Assembly (NCBI GenBank): GCA_944389715.1
Contig: CALXNI010000030.1
Location: 1 to 20,487 of the forward strand
Reading direction: 5' to 3'
DNA length: 20,487 nt
DNA from: an uncultured Clostridia bacterium
Lineage (GTDB): Bacteria; Bacillota; Clostridia; TANB77; CAG-508
The position numbers were made by a program, and so were the translations under genes. Of this stretch, positions 6,727 to 15,776 are shown one piece after another. The notes under the pieces are model-generated. The model worked only from the letters and a program-made list of their open reading frames with translations, was not told the origin of the DNA and did not search any database. Within the stretch, counting starts at the first letter, position 1. Each line of letters opens with the position of its first letter.

Positions 6727-6799
6727 GAAACAAAAAGGGACAGACCCCAATCATTTCAAAATTCAGTTGAAACGATTGGGGTCTGTCCCTTTTTGTTTC
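6727..6799. repeat. Long inverted repeat, GGGTCTGTCCC family, copy 3
   Basis: 31-nt arms (6727-6757 and 6769-6799) match with one mismatch around an 11-nt loop. The core is GGGACAGACCCC / GGGGTCTGTCCC. It fills the gap between two convergent stops (xre TGA 6722-6724; ATPase stop at 6803) and likely serves both strands as a terminator. Confidence 0.88.
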
Positions 6800-6802
6800 A
6801 TC

Positions 6803-9416
6803 TTATATCCAACTTTTATATTTCTTAATATATATTTTTTTAGCAAAGATAGCTACTATACAATATAGCACACTTACTCCTAAAATTACATTTAGATAAT
6901 TTAGAGTTACAGGAACAAGCCCTATTGCTTTTCCTAAAATTGTATAAGGAACTAGTATTCCTATAATACTTAATAAAATTGAAGAAACATATACTGCTTT
7001 ATTTGCATTACTTTGTACAAACGGAATTTTTGCTGTTCTAATTATATGCATTCCCATAAGGTTTGAAACTATACTATAACTAAACCATACTGTTTGAAAA
7101 ACAGCAGCTTCTCTAAGTCCAAATATAAACCAAAGTGATGCAAATACCATCATGTCAAACATTGAACTAAGTGGTCCCATAAATAACATAAAATGCTTTA
7201 AATCATTAATATCGAATTTTTTAGGATGTTCAATATATTCTTTATCTACATTATCAAAAGGTATAGTCATTTGACCAAAATCATAAAGTAAACTTTCAAC
7301 TAGCAATTGAATAGGAGTTTCTGGCAAAAATGGTAACAAAACACTTGCAATAATAACTGATACAACTTCACCAAAGTTAAAGCTAACAGCCATTTTTATA
7401 TATTTCATAAGGTTTGCAAAAGTACGTCTTCCGCTCAGTTACACCTTCTAGTAAAACATTTAAATCTTTTTCTAAAAGTATTATGTCTGCAGTTTCCTTA
7501 GCAATATCCACTGCGGTATCTACTGAAACACCAACATCTGAATTTGTAAGTGATGGAGCATCATTTATACCATCACCCATATAACCAACAACATTACCAG
7601 CTTCTTTAAGAAGCCTTACAATTCTTGCTTTTTGAATCGGAGATAACTTAACAAAAACATTTGATTTTTTGAGCAACCTAAGAACACCAATATCTGCAAG
7701 TTTATCTATTTGTGAACCAGTTATAATTTTTTTAGTATTAATATTCACTTTTTTACAAATACATTTTGTAACTGCTGCATTGTCTCCAGTTAAAACAATA
7801 ACTCTAATACCAGCTTTATTTAATTTTTCTATCGCAAGTTTTGCACTTTCTTTTGGAGGATCTAAAAAGCCAATAAATCCAATTAAAGACATTTGGGTTT
7901 CATCCTCAACACTAAATGATTTTATATTATCAATATTTTTCTTTTGACATACTGCAACAACTCTTAACCCATCTTCATTTAAATTATTTGTAATCTTCTT
8001 AACATTTTCTTTTATCTCTTTAGTAAATGGCAAAATTTCGTTATTATAATCTATAGTAGTACAAATATTTAAAATTTCTTCAACTGCTCCTTTTGTAATT
8101 AAAAGTTTTTCTCCGTCTTTTTCAACTACAACAGAAAGTCTTCTTCTACTAAAATCAAAAGGTATTTCGTCTACTTTTTTATATTCATCTTTCAAACTAT
8201 CTATGTTATTTTTCTCAGCCCTAGCAATAACTGCTTCATCAATATTACCTTTTAATCCAGTTTGGAAATATGAATTTAAAAATGAATGTTTTAAAACTCT
8301 TAGGTCTTCATTACCATATACATCAAGATATTTTTCCAAGACTATATTATCCTCTGTAAGAGTTCCTGTTTTATCTGTACATAAAATATTCATAGCACCA
8401 AAGTTTTGGATAGAATCTAGTTTTTTTACTATGGTTTTTTTCTTAGACATCCTAACTGCACCTTTAGATAAACAAGAAGATAAAATAACAGGAAGCAAAA
8501 GTGGTGTAATAGTAATTGCAATTGCAACAGCAAAGGTAAATGCAAGTACAGTATCATGCTTTTGATAGTTAAAAATAAATACTAAAGGAATTAAAATCAT
8601 CATAAACCTTATTAGCAATTTACTAATATTTTCAATTCCCTTTTGAAAACTTGTTTTAGGTTTTCCTTGTGTTAAAGTATGTGCAACTTTTCCAAAATAA
8701 GTATTATCACCTGTTTTGATAACTACAGCTTTTGCACTTCCACTAATAACGTTTGTTCCCATAAAACAAATTGTATCTAAATCAGTTATACTTTCAATTT
8801 CATCAATTGAATTAAGTTCTGTATCTGTAGATTTTTTTACAGCATCTGATTCACCAGTAATTGAAGATTGACCAACATATAAATCTTTAGATTCAATTAC
8901 ACGAATATCTGCTGGTATCATATCTCCTGCAGAAAGAACTACTATATCACCTACAGTAACTTCTTTTAATGGAATTTTAATTTCTTTTCCATTTCTTATA
9001 ACTGTACTAGTTGTTTCAACAAGCTCTTTTAATTTCTCTGCAGCATTATTGGAACGAAATTCTTCTATAAACTCAAGTAAAGTACTAACAACAATTAAAA
9101 GCAATATTACAATAATATTTGCAGGACTTGGGTGTTCAGGAAGTATTATATCTGTATAGATTAATATAAAACTAATTCCAAGTAAAATACTATTGAAAGG
9201 ACTAAATAAACTCGAAAAAAAATAGTTATACCATTTTTTAGGTTTAGCTTGTTTAATTTGATTCAATCCATAATTTTTTAAGTTTTCTTGAGCTTTTTTA
9301 AGTGTTAAACCGTTATCTGACACATTGTGTTTCTTTTTAAATTCATCAGAATTTAAGATACAATCTTCGCCATAAAAGCTTTTAACATCAATATCATCTT
9401 TTTTTATGTTTGTCAT
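6803..9416 (-). CDS. P-type ATPase, MgtA-like Mg2+ transporter, with +1 recoding at CGG codon 662
   Basis: 870 aa after recoding, near the usual MgtA length. Membrane Mg2+-transporting (P3B-type) ATPase by similarity. It shows TGES (residues 187-190), the phosphorylation motif DKTGTLT with Asp348, GDGINDAPS in the P domain, and the M4 segment TPLLLPVILSSCLSKGA. Classic MgtA has TPEMLPM there, so substrate choice is less certain. The plain frame fails at CGG (complement 7431-7433) and would end at 7383. Skipping the C reads GAG GGA AGA CGT ACT TTT GCA AAC CTT ATG and gives the family motif EGRRTFANLMKYIKMAVS, then the C-terminal membrane helices. ATG 7408 has no ribosome binding site. The start has AAGAAGG upstream. 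Confidence 0.88.
7431..7433 (-). other. CGG recoding site in the P-type ATPase (GAG CGG A)
   Basis: In-frame CGG after GAG. Dropping the C gives GGA in the conserved TEGRRTF motif. The preceding GAG cannot re-pair well one base downstream, which argues against simple P-site slippage here. Confidence 0.75.
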
Positions 9417-9488
9417 ATGTATACCTTCTTTCGTTTTATATAGTAAAAGTATATCACTAAATTAAAAAAATAAACAGTATTATATAAA

Positions 9489-9899
9489 AAATTGTAATTT
9501 GTTGTTTAGAGATTAGAGATTAGAGGTTGGAGATTAGAATTTAAAGATGTAGGGACGGCAATCTGCCGTCCGAAAAATACGAAATTTATTGCAAACGTTG
9601 TAGGGGCGATTTTAATCGCCCGCTCTTCAAAGGCATTTCTAATTATTAAATTAAATATAAAATATGAATTTTGAAAATAATGTCCTCCAAGGCATACGCG
9701 GGTATTCCCCCGCCTCAATGGGCTGTCGGACCATTATTTGTCAAAATTAATATTTTTATATTTAAACCTTTTAATGAAAATTAAAATTTTCATTAAATTA
9801 GTGAATTTTATTTTCAATTTTAATGTAATATCTAAAACTGTATTTGTACATACACGCATCTCACTTCCCACATCTCACTTCTCATTCAAATTACAATTT
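9489..9899. repeat. Composite inverted-repeat element (MITE-like)
   Basis: The ends carry a 13-nt terminal inverted repeat (AAATTGTAATTTG at 9489-9501, its complement at 9887-9899). Inside are tandem GAGATTA units (about 9508-9537), a hairpin GGACGGCA / TGCCGTCC, a hairpin GGGCGAT / ATCGCCC, a large imperfect inverted repeat (9651-9685 with 9728-9765) enclosing a GCGGG / CCCGC hairpin, and a perfect AT palindrome (9770-9797). The GC-rich modules contrast sharply with the surroundings. It has no transposase, so it would need one supplied elsewhere. Whether the 411 nt move as one unit is inference. Confidence 0.55.
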
Positions 9900-9912
9900 A
9901 TATTAATAAAAT

Positions 9913-9943
9913 AAAAAAAACAGCATATTAAAAATGCTGTTTT
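9913..9943 (-). terminator. Rho-independent terminator of the E2-like gene
   Basis: On minus, AAAACAGCAT (9943-9934) pairs with ATGCTGTTTT (9926-9917) around 7 nt and continues into a run of eight T residues. It lies just after the stop at 9957. Confidence 0.85.
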
Positions 9944-9956
9944 GTTAATGTATAAA

Positions 9957-10808
9957 TTATCTTATATCTTCTTTTGGCTCAATATTATTTTCTAATAATT
10001 CAGGTTTTTTCATATATCTATAGAATGATTTTAGAGCATTTGCATAATAAAAACCATCACATATTCTTTCATCTGCAACCCATGCAAGTGAAATTGTTTT
10101 TTCTTGAACAATGTTATCATCCTCATAAATATAAGCTTTTTTCTTTTTGCCCATTGCTAAAAATACACCCGTTGTTCCAAAATTATATATATGATGATAA
10201 ATTGCATCTATTCCTAAAGAACCAACATTTGTTAAAAAAGCACTTGTATGGAAAGGGCTTGCCTCAATTATAGCTTTTGGCATCATTCCATGTTTATCTA
10301 AAAACATAAGAGTGTTTACTACCAGTTTAAATAACCAACTTGGAATTGGTGATAAAAATTTTGCAAGTTTATCTGTGTTATTTTCTGCTGCAATATCTTT
10401 ATTTTTTGCAATAGTAGCATCTAATTTTTCTTTTACCTCGAAGATGTTTTCAGAACCTGTAAAATGAATTTTTAAAGTAGTTTCTTCTATTTCTTCACTC
10501 ATTTCTTTTTTTATTGCAAGAGAAATAGTAATACCATGTCTTGCATATGTTCTTCCATCTATTACAAATCTATTTAAAGCAGGCTTTTCTGCAAGTAACC
10601 TTACTAATGCTGCATATATTATATTCATATAGGAAATTCTAATTCCTTCTTTTTCTTTTTTATCAATATATTCATCTAATGTTTTAAGTGGCAAATCCTG
10701 AGTATAATATACATGTGCGTCACTTCTTTCTTTCATTACATGTGGTATAACCCTAAAAAAAGGTCCAAGTGACTTAATTTTTCTTCCGTCTGATCTTAAT
10801 CCAAACAT
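9957..10808 (-). CDS. 2-oxoacid dehydrogenase E2 acyltransferase-fold protein (stand-alone)
   Basis: 283 aa matching the catalytic-domain fold of dihydrolipoyl acyltransferases (chloramphenicol acetyltransferase-like), with no lipoyl or peripheral-subunit-binding domain. Support comes from the SLAIK strand (97-100), the TNVGSLGID segment (193-201), FGTTGVFLAMGKK (210-222) and the terminal VADERICDGFYYA (245-256). In true E2 and CAT enzymes this last motif is HRxxDG with a catalytic His. Here the position reads D246-E247-R248, so the usual His is replaced and the classic reaction is doubtful. No E1 or E3 genes are nearby. The start has GGGGAG upstream. It is divergent from tetR. Confidence 0.75.
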   Translation of the reverse strand: MFGLRSDGRKIKSLGPFFRVIPHVMKERSDAHVYYTQDLPLKTLDEYIDKKEKEGIRISYMNIIYAALVRLLAEKPALNRFVIDGRTYARHGITISLAIKKEMSEEIEETTLKIHFTGSENIFEVKEKLDATIAKNKDIAAENNTDKLAKFLSPIPSWLFKLVVNTLMFLDKHGMMPKAIIEASPFHTSAFLTNVGSLGIDAIYHHIYNFGTTGVFLAMGKKKKAYIYEDDNIVQEKTISLAWVADERICDGFYYANALKSFYRYMKKPELLENNIEPKEDIR

Positions 10809-10831
10809 AATTCATCTCCCCTATAAAGCAT

Positions 10832-10861
10832 ATTATACAATAGAAATAATATACATTGCAA
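10832..10861 (-). promoter_or_regulatory. Possible promoter of the E2-like gene
   Basis: On minus, TTGCAA (10861-10856) and a perfect TATAAT (10837-10832) are 18 nt apart, 23 nt upstream of the ATG. The -35 matches at four of six positions. Confidence 0.45.
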
Positions 10862-10888
10862 GAAAAATGTCAAAATTTTGTGAAAGTA

Positions 10889-10917
10889 TTGACAAATGAC
10901 AGCGTGTCACATATAAT
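10889..10917 (+). promoter_or_regulatory. Consensus sigma-A promoter of the tetR-ABC operon
   Basis: TTGACA (10889-10894) and TATAAT (10912-10917) are both perfect, with a 17-nt spacer. One operator palindrome lies in the spacer and another just downstream of the -10, so this strong promoter is probably held off by the TetR product. Confidence 0.88.
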
Positions 10918-10933
10918 ATATGACATGGTGTCA
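10897..10933. promoter_or_regulatory. Tandem TetR operators TGACA-N3-TGTCA
   Basis: Two 13-nt palindromes, TGACAGCGTGTCA (10897-10909) and TGACATGGTGTCA (10921-10933), lie 24 nt apart centre to centre. They cover the promoter spacer and the likely transcription start. Their symmetry and position directly before tetR point to autorepression. Confidence 0.82.
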
Positions 10934-10958
10934 TTTTATTAAAAATGGGGGTGCTAAA

Positions 10959-11570
10959 ATGCCATCAGAAACATTTTTTAAATTACCTCAAGATAAAAGA
11001 GAGAAAATTTTAACTTGTGCAAAACAAGAGTTTACTAGGGCAACCTTGCAAGAAGCATCAATAAAAAACATAGTGGAAACAGCAGGAATTGCAAGAGGAA
11101 GTTTTTATCAATATTTTGATAGTAAAGAAGATTTGCTTCAATATTTGTTAGAGGAACATATAGAAAAAATAAATAATAGTATAGAAAGATCAATAAAAAA
11201 GACAAATGGAGATATATTTGAAGCATTTATATGTATTTATGATTACATGGTAAATGAATGTATGAATAAAAATGAGGTTCAATTCTTTAAAAAAATATTT
11301 GAAGAAATAAAAACTGCAGAGGATGACTTTTTTGTAATAGATTTAAAAAAACATAAACCTAAAACTATGGAAGAATATTATGATTTAATTGATAAATCAA
11401 ATTTAAAAATAGAAGGAAAAGAGGATTTTAAACTTTTAATTAGAATATTGCAAGCAGTAACTAAAAAAGCAATTGTTTCTAATTTTAAATATAAATCTAA
11501 AAAGCAAGCAAAGTTAGATTACTTAAAACAGTTAGATTACATTAAATATGGTATTATAAAACCAAAATAA
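10959..11570 (+). CDS. TetR/AcrR-family transcriptional repressor
   Basis: 203 aa from ATG 10959, chosen for the GGGGG site 7 nt upstream. The upstream-extended ORF would begin inside the operator. The N-terminal HTH (residues about 12-58) includes ASIKNIVETAGIARGSFYQYFDSKEDLL, the typical TetR recognition helix. The C-terminal helices form the ligand-binding and dimer part. It probably represses itself and the two ABC exporter genes, which follow 10 nt later, and is released by a substrate of the exporter. This last point is inferred from the arrangement. Confidence 0.92.
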   Translation: MPSETFFKLPQDKREKILTCAKQEFTRATLQEASIKNIVETAGIARGSFYQYFDSKEDLLQYLLEEHIEKINNSIERSIKKTNGDIFEAFICIYDYMVNECMNKNEVQFFKKIFEEIKTAEDDFFVIDLKKHKPKTMEEYYDLIDKSNLKIEGKEDFKLLIRILQAVTKKAIVSNFKYKSKKQAKLDYLKQLDYIKYGIIKPK

Positions 11571-11580
11571 GGAGGAAATA

Positions 11581-13852
11581 ATGTTTAAGATTTTAAAAAA
11601 CTTAAAAAAAACTTGGGTTTCAGTAGTAATAATAATACTATTATTATGTCTTCAAGCATGGGCTGATTTAACACTACCTGACTATACTTCCAAAATTGTA
11701 AATACAGGAATTCAAGCAGGCGGGATAGAATATGTTGCGCCTGAAGTAATTAGAAAATCTCAAATGGATAATTTATTAATATTTACAGAAGATGATGAAG
11801 AAATATTAAGTAATTATACATTAATATCAAAAAGTAATTTACAAGGTGAAGAATACGAAAAAATAAAAGAAGAATATCCAGAGATTGAAAATCAAGATCT
11901 ATATGAATTAAATAAATTAAACAATAGTGAAAAAGAAAGATTAGATGAAATTATAACAAAACCATTTATGACATTATATTTTATAGAAAATGAACAAACA
12001 GCAAATGCATTAAAAGAAAAAATAATTGAAAATGCTGTAGGGGTAGGCGTCCCAGGCAACCTGCAAATAATACAGCAAATGCCTTTAATAGATATAATAA
12101 AATCAATGCCAGAAGAACAATTATCTGGTTTAAAGGCTGAAATTAATAAGCAATTAGACCAAAGTATGGGAACAGTTTTAGACCAAGCAGCAGTTCAAGC
12201 AACAAAGGCAGAGTATATAGCAATTGGAGTAAATACAGATAAAGTACAAAATAATTATATACTAAAAGTAGGACTTCAAATGATTGGAATAGCATTAATT
12301 AGTATGACATCAGCAGTTATAATTATGCTTTTATCTTCAAGAGTTGCAGCAAATTTAGGCAAAACTTTAAGGGATAAAGTATTCAAAAAAGTCCTAACAT
12401 TTACAAGAAAAGAATTTAATGAATTTTCTACCGCATCTCTAATTACTCGTAGCACTAATGACATACAACAAATACAAATGTTACTAACAATGCTATTTAG
12501 AGTTGTAGTATATGCACCAATAATTGGTATAGGTGGTTTTTTAAGAGTTTTAGCACATAGCAATAATTCAATGGCATGGATTATAGGACTTGCAATTGCA
12601 TGTGTAATAATAATTGTATTAGTACTATTTATTGTAGCAATGCCTAAATTTAAGAAACTACAAGACTTAATAGATAAGTTAAACTTAGTCTCAAGAGAAA
12701 TATTAACAGGACTTCCTGTAATAAGAGCATTTAACACAGAAAAAAGAGAAGAAAAAAGATTTGATGACGCAAACAAAGACCTTATGAAAGCAAATATATT
12801 TGTAAACAGAGCAATGAGCATTATGATGCCAGCCTTAATGTTTGTAATGAATGGAATTATGCTTTTGATAATATGGGTAGGACGGACACAAAGTAGACCA
12901 AGGAATTATGCAAGTTGGAGATATGATGGCATTTATACAATATACAATGCAAATAGTAATTTCTTTCTTGATGATATCTATAATTTCTATAATGCTTCCT
13001 CGTGCTTCTGTATCTGCAAGACGTATTAATGAAGTATTAGAAACAGAAGCTTCTATAAAAGATAAAGAGGAAACAAAGAAATTTGTAGAAGATAAAAAAG
13101 GATATGTTGAATTTAAAAATGTTTCATTTAGATATCCAGATGCTGATACAGAAATATTAGAAGATATTGATTTTACTGCAAAACCTGGAGAAACAACTGC
13201 AATAATTGGTAGTACAGGAAGCGGTAAATCTACTGTTGTAAATTTAATACCACGTTTTTATGATGTAACAGGAGGAGAATTGTTAATAGATGGTGTTAAT
13301 GTAAAAGATGTACCTCAAAAAGAATTAAGAAAGAGAATAGGATTTGTACCTCAAAAGGGTGTGCTATTTTCGGGAACTATAGAGTCAAATATAAAATATG
13401 GAGATGCATCTATGTCAGATGAGCAAATGAAAAAAGCCGCAGAAATTGCACAAGCAACAGATTTTATAGAAAGAAAAGAAAAACAATTTAAATCAGAAAT
13501 AGCTCAGGGAGGAAATAACGTATCTGGAGGACAAAAACAACGTTTATCAATAGCAAGGGCTTTAGCAATAGACCCAGAAATAATAGTGTTTGATGATAGT
13601 TTCTCAGCATTAGATTTTAAAACTGATAGCAAATTAAGAGAAGAACTTGCAAAACAAACAAAAGGAAAGACGATAATAATAGTTGCACAAAGAATTAGTA
13701 CAATTTTAAATGCAGATCAAATTATAGTATTGAATGAAGGAAAAATGGTAGGAAAAGGAACACATGAAGAATTGTTAAAAAATTGTGAGGAATACAGAGA
13801 AATTGCAGAATCACAATTATCTAAGGAAGAACTAGAAGGAGGTGCAAATTAA
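11581..13852 (+). CDS. ABC exporter half-transporter, degenerate NBD, with +1 recoding at CGG codon 435
   Basis: 756 aa after recoding, with a TM domain fused to an ATPase domain. A long insertion after the first TM helix (residues about 45-215) is typical of one subunit in Firmicutes heterodimeric multidrug exporters. The NBD has Walker A GSTGSGKS (543-550) and VSGGQ (647-651), but Walker B ends D671-D672 rather than D-E, and the switch His is Gln (VAQRIST). It is therefore the catalytically degenerate site. The plain frame fails at CGG 12883-12885 and would end at 13029. Skipping C12883 gives WVGGHKVDQGIMQVGDMMAF, the conserved loop before the last TM helix. The start has AGGAGG. The partner gene follows 1 nt after the stop. 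Confidence 0.9.
12883..12885 (+). other. CGG recoding site in the ABC half-transporter (GGA CGG A)
   Basis: In-frame CGG after GGA. Dropping the C gives a second GGA and the conserved VGGH. Reading in frame yields 48 unrelated codons to TAA. The preceding GGA would have to re-pair with GAC, a poor match. Confidence 0.74.
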
Positions 13853-13853
13853 T

Positions 13854-15677
13854 ATGCCAGGACCAATGGGAAAAAATAACGGAGCACCTGCACAAAAACC
13901 AAAGAATTTTAAAAAGACTACAAAAAAGTTAATAAAAAATTATTTATCAAAATATAAATTTGCAATATTCGTTGTAATAATATTTGCAATAGGTAGTACT
14001 ATCTTTAATATAGTTGGACCTAAAATTCTAGGCAATGCAACAACAGAAATATTCAATGGTATAGTTGGAAAACTGTCTGGAGGAACAGGTATAGACTTTG
14101 GGAAAGTTGCAAGCATTTTGTTTACATTACTTGGTTTTTATATAGTAAGTGCAATATTTTCTTTAATACAAGGATTCACGATGACATCAGTTGCACAAAA
14201 ATTAACATATAAAATACGTAACGACATAGCAGCAAAATTAAATAAATTACCAATGAAATATTTTGATAAGAAAACTAATGGAGAGGTTTTATCTATTATA
14301 ACAAACGATATTGATACTCTTTCTCAAAACCTTAACCAAAGTATTACAGAAATAATAACAGCTGTATGCACAATAATTGGTATTATTATAATGATGTTAT
14401 CAATTAGTGTTACAATGACAATTATTTCATTTGTAATATTACCAATATCAGCAATTATTGTAAAAATAATTGTAGGAAAATCACAAAAATATTTCCAGAG
14501 GCAACAAGAATATTTAGGGCATGTAAATGGTCAAGTTGAAGAAATATATGGAGGACACACTATTGTAAAAGCATTTAATGGAGAAGAGGCAGCAATAGAA
14601 AACTTTACAAAAGCAAATAACGAATTATATAAATCTGGTTGGAAATCTCAATTCTTATCTGGTTTAATGCACCCATTAATGAACTTTATAGGAAATGTAG
14701 GATATGTTGCTGTTTCTGTAGTAGGAGGGTACTTAGCTATCCAAGGGAAAATTACAGTAGGTAATATACAAAGTTTTATACAATACAATAAAAGATTTAC
14801 TCAACCAATTACTCAAGTTGCACAAGTATCAGGTATGTTACAAGCAATGGTTGCAGCTGCAGAAAGAGTATTTGAATTTTTAGAGGAAGAAGAAGAAGTA
14901 AAAGATCCAGAAACTAGCATAGATACTTCTACAATAAAAGGAAATGTAGAATTTAAAGATGTAGAGTTTGGGTATGATGAAGATAAAATAATTATAAATG
15001 ACTTTAACGCTAAAGTTAAAGAAGGACAGAAAATTGCAATAGTTGGTCCAACAGGAGCAGGAAAGACAACTATGGTAAAACTACTTATGAGATTTTATGA
15101 TGTAAACAGCGGAGCAATTTTAGTAGATGGGCACAACATAAAAGACTTTAAACGTGCCGATTTAAGAAAAATGTTTGGAATGGTACTTCAAGACACATGG
15201 CTGTTTGGAGGAACAGTAAAAGACAATATAAGATACGGAAGACCAGACGCAACTGATACAGAAGTTATAGAAGCGGCAAAAGCAGCTCATGTACATCATT
15301 TTATAAAAACCTTGCCTAATGGATATAATTCAGTATTAAATGAGGAATCGAGCAATGTATCTGCAGGGCAAAAACAGCTACTTACAATAGCAAGAGTAAT
15401 ACTTGCAAACCCTAAAATTTTAATATTGGATGAAGCAACATCAAGTATAGATACAAGAACAGAAATACAAATTCAATCTGCAATGGATAACTTAATGAAA
15501 GGAAGAACAAGTTTTATTATTGCACATAGATTGTCAACTATAAAAAATGCAGACTTAATACTTGTAATGGACCATGGAGATATAGTAGAACAAGGAACAC
15601 ACGAAGAGTTACTTGCAAAACAAGGATTCTATGCAGATTTATATAACAGCCAATTCGACGTAGAAGAAGCAGGATAA
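13854..15677 (+). CDS. ABC exporter half-transporter, canonical NBD
   Basis: 607 aa. The basic N-terminus is followed by six TM segments and an NBD with Walker A GPTGAGKT (398-405), signature VSAGQ (502-506), Walker B ending D526-E527 and switch His in IAHRLST. It is the catalytically complete partner of the preceding subunit; together they form a heterodimeric multidrug-type exporter. ATG 13854 was chosen over GTG 13842 because the GTG overlaps the AGGAGG site and the previous gene. It contains no in-frame CGG and reads through intact, a useful contrast with its partner. The operon ends at the terminator at 15685-15728. Confidence 0.93.
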   Translation: MPGPMGKNNGAPAQKPKNFKKTTKKLIKNYLSKYKFAIFVVIIFAIGSTIFNIVGPKILGNATTEIFNGIVGKLSGGTGIDFGKVASILFTLLGFYIVSAIFSLIQGFTMTSVAQKLTYKIRNDIAAKLNKLPMKYFDKKTNGEVLSIITNDIDTLSQNLNQSITEIITAVCTIIGIIIMMLSISVTMTIISFVILPISAIIVKIIVGKSQKYFQRQQEYLGHVNGQVEEIYGGHTIVKAFNGEEAAIENFTKANNELYKSGWKSQFLSGLMHPLMNFIGNVGYVAVSVVGGYLAIQGKITVGNIQSFIQYNKRFTQPITQVAQVSGMLQAMVAAAERVFEFLEEEEEVKDPETSIDTSTIKGNVEFKDVEFGYDEDKIIINDFNAKVKEGQKIAIVGPTGAGKTTMVKLLMRFYDVNSGAILVDGHNIKDFKRADLRKMFGMVLQDTWLFGGTVKDNIRYGRPDATDTEVIEAAKAAHVHHFIKTLPNGYNSVLNEESSNVSAGQKQLLTIARVILANPKILILDEATSSIDTRTEIQIQSAMDNLMKGRTSFIIAHRLSTIKNADLILVMDHGDIVEQGTHEELLAKQGFYADLYNSQFDVEEAG

Positions 15678-15684
15678 AATATTT

Positions 15685-15728
15685 AAAAATTAAGCATATG
15701 ACAGACAGGGGGATATGCTTAATTTTTT
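15685..15728 (+). terminator. Rho-independent terminator of the tetR-ABC operon
   Basis: Perfect 15-nt arms (15685-15699 and 15713-15727) around a 13-nt loop, with a T tract at the end. Confidence 0.9.
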
Positions 15729-15737
15729 ATTACCATA

Positions 15738-15766
15738 TTGACAAACAAACAAATATTTGATATAAA
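15738..15766 (+). promoter_or_regulatory. Sigma-A promoter of the KilA-N gene
   Basis: TTGACA (15738-15743), a 17-nt spacer, then TATAAA (15761-15766). The expected transcription start is near 15773, so the leader is very short and the GGGAG (15773-15777) lies almost at the 5' end. Confidence 0.75.
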
Positions 15767-15776
15767 ATATTAGGGA

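Larger units (their letters stand above)
9417..9956. other. 540-nt noncoding stretch between two minus-strand genes
   Basis: No supported gene; a 70-codon open frame at 9506-9718 on minus reads through repeats and has no ribosome binding site. The first part holds the ATPase leader, the middle a composite repeat (9489-9899), and the end a terminator for the E2-like gene (9913-9943). Confidence 0.6.

Noticed and set aside
6803..7408. Separate small membrane protein starting at 7408
   Set aside because: It is the C-terminal transport region of the P-type ATPase; no ribosome binding site, and it joins at the CGG site.
9506..9718. 70-aa minus-strand ORF
   Set aside because: It reads through nested hairpin repeats, has no ribosome binding site and no recognisable domain.
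12908..13852. Separate ATP-binding protein starting at 12908
   Set aside because: It lacks its own TM helices apart from the last one, which belongs to the upstream TM domain; it joins in frame after the CGG.
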